Below are positions 1 through 7,550 of a stretch of 64,000 nucleotides of DNA, one piece after another (the stretch's first letter is position 1; every line of letters begins with the position of its first letter). Origin of the DNA: Streptomyces sp. NBC_01288. GTDB lineage: Bacteria; Actinomycetota; Actinomycetes; Streptomycetales; Streptomycetaceae. The position numbers and the translations under genes were made by a program. The DNA lies in assembly GCF_035982055.1 (NCBI RefSeq), contig NZ_CP108427.1:5641001-5705000 (forward strand). The letters are read 5' to 3'. The notes beneath the pieces were generated by a model that saw nothing but the letters and a program-made list of their open reading frames with translations, was not told the DNA's origin and did not search any database.

Positions 1-1
1 A

Positions 2-505
2 TCAGCAAGTCTGGTTACCGCGCCGGCCGCCCAAGCGGCTGACGCGGTAACCGCCCGCCCGCAGGCCTGCCCCGAAGTAGGCGAGGTCTCCACCAGCTTC
101 GGAGCCAAGAAGGGCTACTTCATCGGCGCGCCAGTCCCTGTCTTCCGCTCCGGCCCGTACGGCCCCAAGGGCGGCACGATGAGCGTCGCATTCCAAGCGG
201 GTGCCACCGTCGGCGCGTCCGTGACCGGTACGGCGAAAAGCGAGATCAACGGGCTGATCGCCAAAGCCGAGGCAAGTCTGTCCGTCACGCTCCACGGCTC
301 TATCACGGCTTCGACGACCTTGACCGGAACCTTCTCGGTCAGCCCACACAAGATCGGGAACGCCAAGCCGGGATCGGACGGATACAAAATACCCTGGAAG
401 AAGACTGAGATCGTCGCCCCTTGCAATGTCAAAACCATTGGCTCGGGTACCCTGACCGCGCCTTCCTACTCCATCCGTATCAAGTACTGGGAGACCAGTT
501 CATGA
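2..505 (+). CDS. Secreted protein of unknown function, 5'-truncated by window edge
   Basis: The frame is open from the first bases of the window and ends in TGA at 503-505, so the true start lies upstream. The first residues (ALA-rich, ending PAAQAAD) look like the end of a signal peptide with an AQA|AD-type cleavage site, so the product is probably exported. The mature part is about 150 residues, rich in Ser, Thr, Gly and Ala with alternating small and hydrophobic residues, suggesting beta structure; two Cys are visible (in QACPE and APCNV). I do not recognise a family. The stop overlaps the ATG of the next gene (ATGA at 502-505), so the two are probably translationally coupled. Confidence 0.7.
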   Translation, partial: SASLVTAPAAQAADAVTARPQACPEVGEVSTSFGAKKGYFIGAPVPVFRSGPYGPKGGTMSVAFQAGATVGASVTGTAKSEINGLIAKAEASLSVTLHGSITASTTLTGTFSVSPHKIGNAKPGSDGYKIPWKKTEIVAPCNVKTIGSGTLTAPSYSIRIKYWETSS

Positions 506-918
506 AGCGTGCGCCTGCCGCTTGGGCGGCTCTGGCTGCCGGTGTGGCATTGGCGGGATGCGGCGGTCACCCGGCAGATCGAGCTACCGCCGGCGCTCAC
601 CCTTCCGCGACGGCCAGCCCAGCCCATACGGCATCGGCTCTGCACGTGACCGCCTCTGGTACAGGGCTGCGCCTTGTCGCCGGGGCGCCCGTCCACTTCG
701 GTGCCGACAGCACACCGGGGGTGGCCGGGGAACTCATTTTGACCTGCCGGGGTAAGGGGCTGGTGCATGTCCAGCCCACCGGGGGAAAGGCCACAGACGT
801 ACAGTGCGGCGGCACTTCCGAGTTGCAGACCGATTCCGGCGGCACCATGTTCACTGCTTCCACTACGAGCAAGTCAGCAATGACGCTCGACTGGACTCTG
901 AAGAAGATGGCGCGGTAA
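502..918 (+). CDS. Putative lipoprotein
   Basis: This 138-aa product starts at the ATG overlapping the upstream stop codon; the longer open frame begins at 421 inside the upstream gene and is less likely. The N-terminus MKRAPAAWAALAAGVALAGC is a typical lipoprotein signal with lipobox LAGC, so Cys20 should be acylated and the protein anchored to the outer face of the membrane. A Ser/Thr/Ala/Pro-rich linker follows, then a small globular domain with two further Cys (in LTCRG and VQCGG) that could form a disulfide. The family was not recognised. The ATGA overlap makes a two-gene operon with the secreted protein before it. Confidence 0.75.
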   Translation: MKRAPAAWAALAAGVALAGCGGHPADRATAGAHPSATASPAHTASALHVTASGTGLRLVAGAPVHFGADSTPGVAGELILTCRGKGLVHVQPTGGKATDVQCGGTSELQTDSGGTMFTASTTSKSAMTLDWTLKKMAR

Positions 919-1108
919 CCGCACGACGGAGCAGCCGAGTTGAGCTCCATCGGCGCGAGCGCGCACAACCGCGGCAACAGGGTCTCCTGGATCTCGGTCG
1001 GCTTCGCGATCCCGAGCTACCAAGAGGCCCTGGCTTCAGTCCGCGACCAGCTGCGTCAGCGTCGCCCAGTAGCCTGCGACGATCAGCCCTGGCGCGTCTG
1101 GAGGCTTC

Positions 1109-1654
1109 GTGGAAGCTGTCGCTCTCGTAAGTCCAGGCCGGTTGTGGTCGGCGCGGGAGGTCTTGGCGCGCCCGAGTCCTGTCCCAGCGGTGGCAGGGGT
1201 CTACGGATGGCACTTCGAACAGTCGCCTCACCCGGACCTGCACGCCGGGCGCCTGCTCTACGTCGGCATAGCCCCGCGGTACATGGCGAACCGGACCAGC
1301 ACTCAGAACCTGCGCAAGCGGGTGCGCTATCACTACCGAGGCAACGCGGCCGGCTCAACCCTGCGGCTCACCCTCGGAAGCCTGCTGGGACTTGAGCTGC
1401 GCCGCGTGGGCAGCGGCAAGCGGATGACCTTCGGCAAGGCAGGCGAAGCCACCCTGAGCCAGTGGATGGCGGACAACGCGCGGGTGTGCTGGATCGAGCA
1501 GAGCGAACCATGGGACCTGGAGTCACAGTTCATCTCCCGACTCGACCTCCCGCTGAACCTCGACCAGAACCGCCACAACGCCTTCCACAGCCGGCTGAAG
1601 GGGCTGCGGGCCCAAGCACGCCGGCGAGCCCGCGAGTTGCCCATCAGTTCGTAG
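1109..1654 (+). CDS. GIY-YIG nuclease family protein
   Basis: This 181-aa protein carries the two hallmark strands of the GIY-YIG fold: GVY at residues 30-32 and YVG at 51-53, followed by a basic helix (LRKRVRYHYRG) and a downstream DLESQFI segment that could supply the catalytic Glu. The tail is strongly Arg-rich (LRAQARRRARELP), which fits nucleic acid binding. GIY-YIG proteins cut DNA in repair, mobile introns or restriction. No methylase, transposase or UvrC domain is attached, so the role of this standalone form is unknown. The GTG start is preceded by CTGGAGG. No partner gene is nearby on either side. Confidence 0.8.
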   Translation: MEAVALVSPGRLWSAREVLARPSPVPAVAGVYGWHFEQSPHPDLHAGRLLYVGIAPRYMANRTSTQNLRKRVRYHYRGNAAGSTLRLTLGSLLGLELRRVGSGKRMTFGKAGEATLSQWMADNARVCWIEQSEPWDLESQFISRLDLPLNLDQNRHNAFHSRLKGLRAQARRRARELPISS

Positions 1655-1884
1655 GCCGACGGACGGGCGGGCATTCTCACGGCCCGGCTCGTCTCGGTCC
1701 CCTCCGCGGCCCGCGCGGGGAAGTTGGCCGGTGACCGGCGTCCGGTGATTCCGACAACCCCCGGAGAAGTCGAGGTTAAGTGATGGGGTGGGTCGGCGAT
1801 CATGCACAACCTCCCACCCGCCCCCTCTGTCTGTTGCGGGTGAAGTCACCACTCGACGCATCACACGTGGGGGGAAACCACACC

Positions 1885-2682
1885 ATGCGCAGACGCACCA
1901 CCACCGTCGCCGCCGCGACCGCCGCCGCCGCTCTCAGCGCCGCCCTGGCCGTCACCGTTCTCGCACTTCCGGCCGCCGGGGCCGCCCAGGGCGACTCGGC
2001 CACGACGTTCGTGAACATCGGCGTCAACCACGACCTCGACTACACCGTCGGCGTCGAGGCCACCAAGAAGAGGGTGTTCTCGGTCTCCGCGACGGTCAGC
2101 GACCCGTCCGGCGTCAAGAGCGTGTCGTACGAACTGTGGCACGGAGAGGACCGGGCGACGGCCGACGGGGTCATGGCCGGGGCTGCCCAGTGCCACAAGA
2201 TCAACGAGTTCACCTCCTACTGCGAGGCCCTCGTGACCGCCGACCCGAACGTCAACCTCCGCAGCAACGCCCTCGCCGGTCTCTGGTACATGACCCCCGT
2301 GGCCGTCGACGGCGCCGGCAACGTCACCCGCGGGGAGGGCGTCTACTTCGCACGCATCAGGCGCCAGACCTCCATGTCCCAGACCGTCGTCACCCCGGAC
2401 CCGGTGAAGAAGGGCGCGAACATCACGGTCAAGGCCCGTATGACGGTGGCGAGTTGGGAGCAGAAGAAGAACGTGCCCCTCATCGGGCACCAGGTGCTGC
2501 TCCAGTACCGCAAGGGCACGAGCGGCCCCTTCGTCACCCTGAAGAAGCTCAAGACCGACCGCGACGGCTGGGCCACGTCCACCGTGAAGGCGACGGCGGA
2601 CGGCGCGTACCGCTACGACTTCGCGGGCACGAGCCTCACCCAGCCGACGCCCGGCTCGGCCGACTACGTCGACGTGAAGTGA
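1885..2682 (+). CDS. Secreted protein with beta-sandwich-like domains
   Basis: A 265-aa exported protein. The start at 1885 is chosen because it is preceded by a purine-rich GTGGGGGGA and immediately encodes a classical signal peptide (MRRRTTT, a long Ala/Val/Leu core, PAAGAAQG); the longer frame from 1780 adds a non-signal-like extension. The mature part has two segments: one with a DPSGVKSVSYELWHG motif typical of Ig/Bacon-like folds that measure bond geometry around Asp-Pro-Ser-Gly, and one (PDPVKKGANITVKARMTVAS) like the extracellular Ig-like repeats common in actinobacterial surface proteins. It may belong to the DUF5707-type Streptomyces families, but I cannot confirm this. Confidence 0.75.
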   Translation: MRRRTTTVAAATAAAALSAALAVTVLALPAAGAAQGDSATTFVNIGVNHDLDYTVGVEATKKRVFSVSATVSDPSGVKSVSYELWHGEDRATADGVMAGAAQCHKINEFTSYCEALVTADPNVNLRSNALAGLWYMTPVAVDGAGNVTRGEGVYFARIRRQTSMSQTVVTPDPVKKGANITVKARMTVASWEQKKNVPLIGHQVLLQYRKGTSGPFVTLKKLKTDRDGWATSTVKATADGAYRYDFAGTSLTQPTPGSADYVDVK

Positions 2683-2759
2683 CCCCGGCCCGCTGCCTCC
2701 TGACCCCTGACGGTTGAAGTGCCCGTCCCCTGCCCGCGCCATCGGTGGGCAGGTGGCGG

Positions 2760-3056
2760 TCAGGGGCAAGGAGCCGGGAGGCCCGGCGGCTGCCACTGCC
2801 TCGTCTCCGCCCGCGCTCCCGCCTCGCGGAGCGCCGCGACCGCCGTCTCGGCGTCCGCCCGCGGTACGCCGTCGAGTACTACGGCCGGAACTTCCGTCAC
2901 CAGCACTTTGCCGCGCCAGAGGCCGAGCCCCGTCAACCGGCTTACGACCTGGGCGACATCGAGCACCCGGGCGCCGGGATCGGTGATCACCACGTCGTAG
3001 TCCACGTGGTCGCAGACCAACTCGAAGTACTCGGTGTGCTCGGTGTGCTCGGTCAC
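2760..3056 (-). CDS. Ribosomal protein L7/L12 C-terminal domain-like protein
   Basis: This 98-aa protein aligns by eye along almost its whole length with the C-terminal domain of ribosomal protein bL12: YDVVITDPGARVLDVAQVV matches the FDVVLTEAGAKK-IxVIKVV strand-helix, TGLGLWRGKVLV matches TGLGLKEAKDLV, and GVPRADAETAVAALREAGA matches GVSKEEAEAIKAKLEEAGA. It lacks the bL12 dimerisation domain and hinge, so it is not the ribosomal stalk protein itself. The bL12 CTD recruits translation GTPases; a solo copy could mimic that, but the role here is inference. The start is ATG at 3056, convergent with the secreted protein upstream. Confidence 0.7.
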   Translation of the reverse strand: MTEHTEHTEYFELVCDHVDYDVVITDPGARVLDVAQVVSRLTGLGLWRGKVLVTEVPAVVLDGVPRADAETAVAALREAGARAETRQWQPPGLPAPCP

Positions 3057-3349
3057 CGTCGCTCGCCCCGGAGGTCCACAGCTTCAGCTTCCCAACTCCC
3101 CCGCCCGCGCGCCACCATGGCGTCGCAGGCACTCAGAGGCAGGGGGTGCCATGGGGGACAAAGAGACGGAACGGGCCGCGATCACACACGTGTTGGCCTT
3201 GGAACGGGCCGCCGGGCGCCGCTTTCGCTGGAACACCGGCCAGGTCATGGCCGCCCGGGCGAATCCCGAGCGACTCCGCCGAGCAACCGCTGCGGCAGGG
3301 CGACAAAAAGATCCTTGGCAACGAACCGTCCCCCTGTCACGATCAAGCC
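3057..3349. other. Intergenic stretch with a possible gene remnant
   Basis: The region contains a well-spaced start (AGGCAGGGGGTGCC then ATG at 3151) that opens a reading frame beginning MGDKETERAAITHVLALERA; this beginning looks protein-like but the frame soon runs into the coding strand of the small membrane protein in a different phase. It may be a frameshifted remnant. I see no other supported gene here. Confidence 0.3.
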
Positions 3350-3589
3350 GTGGACGACTTCTCGAAAGTCATGTGGTGGATGGACGTCTTCTCCGACCTG
3401 GTGGGTCCGCCGGTCAGCGTTCTGCTGCTGGTGGAGGGGATCCAGATGTACCGCGACGGCGGCTCCATCGGCTGGGCCGTCGGGGCATCGGTGGTACTCC
3501 TGGGCACCCTCTACACGCTCGGGCGCCGACTCGCCCGGTACCGGAAACGGACGGCCACGTCGTCGACTTCGGCACCGTCCTCGTCGTGA
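3350..3589 (+). CDS. Small membrane protein
   Basis: Starting at the GTG at 3350 this gives a 79-aa protein that begins VDDFSKVMWWMDVFSDLVG and contains two hydrophobic stretches (VSVLLLVEGIQMY and AVGASVVLLGTLYTLG) followed by a basic, Ser/Thr-rich cytoplasmic tail. The in-frame extension back to 3146 is Pro/Trp/Arg-rich and looks like non-coding translation, so the internal GTG is preferred. The function is unknown. Confidence 0.5.
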   Translation: MDDFSKVMWWMDVFSDLVGPPVSVLLLVEGIQMYRDGGSIGWAVGASVVLLGTLYTLGRRLARYRKRTATSSTSAPSSS

Positions 3590-3691
3590 CTGCGCCCGTG
3601 CCTGGATATTTCTCGTCATTACGTAGATACGGGATGTGACCGAGCGGGAGGATGGACGCGTTCACACGCACTCTCGGGGGGAAGAGCACCC

Positions 3692-4273
3692 ATGGCGAAC
3701 CAGTACCCCGGACCACCTCCGGAACAGCCGCCCGGACAACCCGGTCAGAATCCCTATGCCACCCCGCCGGGTGGTCCGTACGCCGAGGGCGCCTACGGCT
3801 ACCCCGCGAGCCCAGCTCCCCTCTACGGCTACCCGCAAGCCGTACCGCCGGAGCCGCAACCCCAGCCGTACGCGCAGCAGCAACCCCAGCCGTACGCGCA
3901 GCAGCAACCCCAGCCCCAACCCGCCTTCGCCGCCCCGCTGTTGACCCTCGGAGACATCGCGGTCAACGGTGACACCATCGTGAGCCCCGCCGGGTCGATG
4001 CCGCTCAGGGGCGCGGTGTGGACGGCCACGGACATGTCGCGTACCGAGGAGCGGATTCCGCCGCATGCGATCGTGCTGGCGATCCTGTTCTTCCTGCTGT
4101 GCTTCGTCGGGCTGTTGTTCCTGCTGATGAAGGAACGCGTCACCACCGGGTTCGTGCAGGTCGGCGTGAACAGCGGTGGTCGGCACCACTCGACGATGAT
4201 CCCGGTGCAGTCGCGCGACCAGGTCGTGTACGTCCTCAACCAGGTCACTTACGCCCAGTCCATCAGCGTGTGA
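3692..4273 (+). CDS. Proline/glutamine-rich single-pass membrane protein
   Basis: This 193-aa protein starts at an ATG with CTCGGGGGG upstream. Residues 1-80 are a low-complexity Pro/Gln/Tyr/Gly region (NQYPGPPPEQPPGQPG) with a tandem QPQPYAQQ repeat that is also a near-perfect 24-bp DNA repeat around 3858-3907. A folded middle segment (LLTLGDIAVNGDTIVSPAG) precedes one transmembrane helix (AIVLAILFFLLCFVGLLFLL) and a soluble tail containing VTTGFVQVGVNSGGRHHSTMIPV. Similar proteins are widespread and uncharacterised in Streptomyces. Confidence 0.8.
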   Translation: MANQYPGPPPEQPPGQPGQNPYATPPGGPYAEGAYGYPASPAPLYGYPQAVPPEPQPQPYAQQQPQPYAQQQPQPQPAFAAPLLTLGDIAVNGDTIVSPAGSMPLRGAVWTATDMSRTEERIPPHAIVLAILFFLLCFVGLLFLLMKERVTTGFVQVGVNSGGRHHSTMIPVQSRDQVVYVLNQVTYAQSISV

Positions 4274-4349
4274 ACCGTGTGAACCGCGTCAACAGCAGGA
4301 CGGCCCAGGCGAGTTGCGCCTGGGCCGTCTCACGATGGGATGGGATGGG

Positions 4350-5729
4350 TCAGCGCCGGCTGGCCCGCGCCAGCGCCGGTACGAACCGCAGCGCGTCCAC
4401 CGTGCCCACGCCCGTCGCCATGTCGTAGCCATTGACCGCGGTGTAACCGGTCACGCCCGCGTACGAGTTGTTCGTGCCGTCGTTCACGTCGACGATGCCG
4501 TTGCCCTTGGCGCCGTGCTTCGCGAGCGCGTACAGCGCCGAGTTGATGTTGCCGACCCGGTGCCCCGCCGCCTGGTCCGCCAGCGCGATGATGCCCGAGA
4601 AGAGCGGGCCGGCCTCGCTCGTGCCGCCGTAGACGTCCCAGCCGACTGCCGTCGGGTCGAAGCTGGAGTACGTCCACGCGCCGCCGTTGACCGCGGCGGC
4701 CATCGAGACGTCGGGGGTGGCGCGTTGGGTGCCGACGACGCTCTTCACGCCGTTCTGGAAGGACGGGCGGGCGAACACGTGGGACTGGCCGCCGCCGCCC
4801 GCGCCGTAGTCGTTGTAGACGCTGTCCGGGGTGACGCGGTCGCCCTTGTCGTTCAGGTGCAGCTGTGTGCCGCCGATCGACGTGACCAGCGGGTCGGAAG
4901 AGGGCCAGGAGTTGACGGGCTTGTCGTAGAAGGCCGAGCCGTCCGCGTTGTAGTCGGTGGCGCCGCCGTCGCCGGAGGAGGCGAGGACGGTCACGTGCTT
5001 GCGGTTGGCGGCCTCGAAGGCGTAGCGCAGCTTCTTGATGCTGGAGAAGTCGCCCTGGTCGAAGCCGGGGAAGGTGTTCTCCGTCGCGCCGAAGCTCTGC
5101 GTGATGACGTCGCCGACGCCGTGGTCGATCAGGTACTTCTCGGCGTCCATCATCTCCGGCAGCCCGGTCACGCCCTCGGTCTCGGCGACCGCCGTCTCCA
5201 CCAGCACGATCTTCGCGTCGGGTGCGACCGCGTGCGCCATCTCGACGTCCAGGGTCGTCTCGCCGGCCCAGCCGGTCATGTCCGCGTTCGTCGGGTCGAA
5301 GACCGGGACCTTGCCCCACTTGACGACGTTCACCTTGGCGCTGTGCATGCCGAACTGCTTGCTGTACGTGTCGAGATCGTGCTGGATCGTCGGCGAACCG
5401 AACGAGTCCACGATGACGATCGTCCGCCCCTTGCCCGTAATGCCCTTCCGGTACAGGGAGTTGAGGTTGTACGCGGTGCGGTACTGGAGCGGGTTGTAGC
5501 AGGCGATCTGCCACTTGGCCTCACACTCCGCGCTGGAGAGCGGGGTCGGCACGTCGCGCGCGAGGGTGTGCCCCGTGATCGCCGGGATCGCCTTCGTCTG
5601 CGGTACGGCGGCGGCGGGTGCGGCGCCGGCGACACCGCCCAGCGGCGCGGTCGCCAGCGCGGCGACGGCGAGGCCGGCGGTGGCGGCCGTGGCAGCGGCC
5701 ATGTTCAGTCTCGTGCGGGCTATGCGCAT
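4350..5729 (-). CDS. Secreted S53 family (sedolisin) serine-carboxyl peptidase
   Basis: This 459-aa protein has an N-terminal export signal (MRIARTRLNM, Ala-rich core, GVAGAAPAAA). Sedolisins use a Ser-Glu-Asp triad and usually work at acidic pH. The motif GETTLDVE supplies Glu157 and Asp161; the catalytic Ser is in YGGTSEAGPLFSG; the oxyanion region is represented by SSGDGGATDY. The C-terminal part (VDVNDGTNNSYAGVTGYTAVNGYDMATGVG) resembles the family calcium-binding loop. The N-terminal pro-domain typical of kumamolisins is short here, as in many Streptomyces members. It is monocistronic on the minus strand, about 190 bp from the next gene upstream. Confidence 0.93.
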   Translation of the reverse strand: MRIARTRLNMAAATAATAGLAVAALATAPLGGVAGAAPAAAVPQTKAIPAITGHTLARDVPTPLSSAECEAKWQIACYNPLQYRTAYNLNSLYRKGITGKGRTIVIVDSFGSPTIQHDLDTYSKQFGMHSAKVNVVKWGKVPVFDPTNADMTGWAGETTLDVEMAHAVAPDAKIVLVETAVAETEGVTGLPEMMDAEKYLIDHGVGDVITQSFGATENTFPGFDQGDFSSIKKLRYAFEAANRKHVTVLASSGDGGATDYNADGSAFYDKPVNSWPSSDPLVTSIGGTQLHLNDKGDRVTPDSVYNDYGAGGGGQSHVFARPSFQNGVKSVVGTQRATPDVSMAAAVNGGAWTYSSFDPTAVGWDVYGGTSEAGPLFSGIIALADQAAGHRVGNINSALYALAKHGAKGNGIVDVNDGTNNSYAGVTGYTAVNGYDMATGVGTVDALRFVPALARASRR

Positions 5730-5918
5730 GAATCCCCCCTGAGTGCTGCGGAGTTCGCCCGGCCGTCAGCCGGACGAAGAGGTCTCCGCGCATCTCATCG
5801 AGTGAGACATGCACAGGACAAGACTGTTGAACTGTCGATGTCGAACCCTTTGCCCAAACAGCACCAAAGACTCGAACACCCCTGCCGATCCGACCTGTTG
5901 ACGTCCAACAGGCAGTCG

Positions 5919-6167
5919 TCAGATCGAGTACGGCACCGCGTGCACCTCGTCCGCCCGGTGACCCGCGCGTTCATGGACGCGCTGGACCGCTTCCGGCGAC
6001 GGCGCCTCCGAGAGGCAGTAGACGGTCCCGGTCTCCGGATCCGCCCAGGCCCGCTCGAAGTGGACACCCTCGTCCTTCTCCACGGCGAGATCCGCCTTGT
6101 GGGCCTCCATCAACTGGTCGGCCGTGATGCCCTTCATCCCGTGATGTACATCCATGTACTGAGCCAT
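5919..6167 (-). CDS. SCO4226-like nickel-binding protein (DUF4242)
   Basis: The 82-aa product starts at the internal ATG giving MAQYMDVHHGMKGITADQLM; the longer frame to 6200 adds an unlikely N-terminus. The sequence fits the small alpha/beta DUF4242 fold whose S. coelicolor representative SCO4226 was structurally described as a dimeric nickel-binding protein. The HH pair at residues 8-9 and further His residues (GVHFERAW, RVHERAGH) are plausible metal ligands. A Cys-rich 51-aa peptide gene lies next upstream on the same strand, so the two may share a role in metal handling; this is inference. Confidence 0.8.
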   Translation of the reverse strand: MAQYMDVHHGMKGITADQLMEAHKADLAVEKDEGVHFERAWADPETGTVYCLSEAPSPEAVQRVHERAGHRADEVHAVPYSI

Positions 6168-6297
6168 GGCCTCACACCTCCTCGTGCTTTCCCCCCTCAA
6201 TGCTGCGCTTCCACGGCGTCCGGGGCCACCGGCGGCCGAACACGCCTGAGGGGCCCCGGCGCCGTAGCACCGAGGCCCCTCAGGGAGTGGGCGGCGG

Positions 6298-6453
6298 TCA
6301 GCCGCACTGGCAGGGATTGCCGGACTGGCACCCGCACCCGCAGCCCGAACCGCAGCCGCAGGCGCCGAAGAGCGGGAGGCTCTTGATCTCGGCGGGCTGC
6401 TGCGTCTCGCGCTCCTGCGTCGGGTCCGGCGTCGTGGCGGGGGATTCGGCCAT
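6298..6453 (-). CDS. 51-aa cysteine-rich peptide
   Basis: Starting at the ATG with AGGAGG-like TAGGAGGACCC upstream, the product is MAESPATTPDPTQERETQQP followed by AEIKSLPLFG and a tail with seven Cys at residues 32, 34, 38, 40, 42, 48 and 50, almost alternating with Gly. Such CGC/GCGCGC clusters can bind soft or borderline metals (metallothionein-like), or be substrates of peptide-modifying enzymes; no modifying enzyme is seen nearby. It lies between phoU and the nickel-binding protein gene, all on the minus strand. A strong inverted repeat sits just upstream. Confidence 0.75.
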   Translation of the reverse strand: MAESPATTPDPTQERETQQPAEIKSLPLFGACGCGSGCGCGCQSGNPCQCG

Positions 6454-6535
6454 GGGTCCTCCTAGAGGCTGGTGCCTGTGCCCATTGGATGCCCGCTTCG
6501 CCGGGCGCATCAACGGCGCATTGAGGCTTCCCCGC

Positions 6536-6596
6536 AAGCCGGGGTCATTTCTAACCAGTCTCAGACCAGGACAGTGGTTAGAAATGACCCCGGCTT
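6536..6596 (-). terminator. 22-bp perfect inverted repeat between phoU and the Cys-rich peptide gene
   Basis: Arms 6536-6557 and 6575-6596 are perfectly complementary over 22 bp with a 17-nt loop. It lies 35 bp beyond the phoU stop and 83 bp before the Cys-rich peptide start. It could terminate phoU or attenuate entry into the downstream genes; there is no run of T after either arm. Confidence 0.6.
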
Positions 6597-6631
6597 CCAG
6601 AGACCCCCCGGCCGAGCGACCGAGCGGAGAG

Positions 6632-7321
6632 CTACGCGCCCTCCGCCCCCGTCACCGGCTGGATGTCCGGCTGCAACTCGTCCGCGTGCTCGCCCGTCAC
6701 CAGGAACACCACGCGCTTGGCGACCGAGACCGCGTGGTCGGCGAAGCGCTCGTAGTAGCGGCCGAGGAGGGTCACGTCGACCGCGGTCTCGATGCCGTGC
6801 TTCCACTTGTCGTCCAGCAGGTGCTGGAAGAGCGTGCGGTGGAGGAGGTCCATCGCGTCGTCGTCCTGCTCCAACTGGAGCGCGAGGTCGACGTCCTTCG
6901 TGATGATGACCTCGGCCGCCTTGGCCATCAGGCGCTGGGCGAGCTGGCCCATCTCCAGGATGGTCGCGTGCAGGTCGTGCGGCACGGCCCGCTCGGGGAA
7001 GCGCAGCCGGGCCAGCTTCGCCACGTGCTGGGCGAGGTCGCCGGAGCGCTCCAGGTCGGCCGACATGCGCAGCGACGTGACGACGATCCGCAGATCCGTC
7101 GCCACCGGCTGCTGCCGCGCCAGCAGTGCTATGGCCCGGGCTTCGAGGTCGTGCTGGAGATCGTCGACCTTCTTGTCGGCCTCGATGACGCTCTCGGCCA
7201 GCTTCAGGTCGGAGTCCAGGATGGCCGTCGTGGCGCGTCCGATCGCCGACCCGGCCAGCCGGGCCATCTCCACCAGACCGTCGCCGATCGAGTCAAGTTC
7301 CTCGTGGTACGCGTCCCGCAT
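6632..7321 (-). CDS. phoU: Phosphate signalling/transport regulator PhoU
   Basis: This 229-aa protein is of normal PhoU length and made of two three-helix bundles. The start at 7321 gives the canonical MRDAYHEELDSIGDGLVEMA; the frame to 7405 is an artefact. Characteristic metal-cluster motifs E/DxxxD are visible (EADKKVDDLQHDL and RSGDLAQHVAKLAR in the first half, RYYERFADHAVSVAKRVV in the second). PhoU negatively modulates PhoR signalling and Pst phosphate uptake. It is transcribed divergently from phoRP across a shared 229-bp region holding a PHO box. Confidence 0.96.
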   Translation of the reverse strand: MRDAYHEELDSIGDGLVEMARLAGSAIGRATTAILDSDLKLAESVIEADKKVDDLQHDLEARAIALLARQQPVATDLRIVVTSLRMSADLERSGDLAQHVAKLARLRFPERAVPHDLHATILEMGQLAQRLMAKAAEVIITKDVDLALQLEQDDDAMDLLHRTLFQHLLDDKWKHGIETAVDVTLLGRYYERFADHAVSVAKRVVFLVTGEHADELQPDIQPVTGAEGA

Positions 7322-7444
7322 CAGGGTTCCCTCTCCTACGTTGCTTCGGGGGCTCCGGGGCCCTGGGCCTGTCGATGTGACCAAAAACCGGCCCTTCCAC
7401 CCCACGCTCCCACGTTCCCGCTCCTACGCGACGGTTTCCGCCAC

Positions 7445-7477
7445 CCCGAATGAACCAATACTGGCTCCAAGGTGAAC
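7445..7477 (-). promoter_or_regulatory. PHO box: three 11-nt PhoP direct-repeat units
   Basis: Read on the minus strand, 7477-7445 consists of three contiguous 11-mers: GTTCACCTTGG, AGCCAGTATTG and GTTCATTCGGG. Units 1 and 3 fit the Streptomyces PhoP direct-repeat consensus G(G/T)TCAYYYRSG and unit 2 is the usual degenerate middle unit. The box is centred 90 bp upstream of phoR and about 140 bp upstream of phoU, so it probably autoregulates both divergent transcripts. Confidence 0.8.
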
Positions 7478-7550
7478 TCTGGGCGACGAGTGTTCGAGGT
7501 CGCACTCCGATGGCTGTGGCCAGGAGGTATCCCATGCCTAACCTGGGGGC

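Noticed and set aside
1861..3132. 423-codon minus-strand frame
   Set aside because: Antisense to the secreted protein gene and to another phase of the L7/L12-like gene; composition is Gly/Arg/Asp-rich as for a shadow frame.
3034..3639. 201-codon frame covering the small membrane protein
   Set aside because: Only the first 30 codons look protein-like; the rest overlaps the membrane protein in a different phase, so it was kept only as a possible remnant note.
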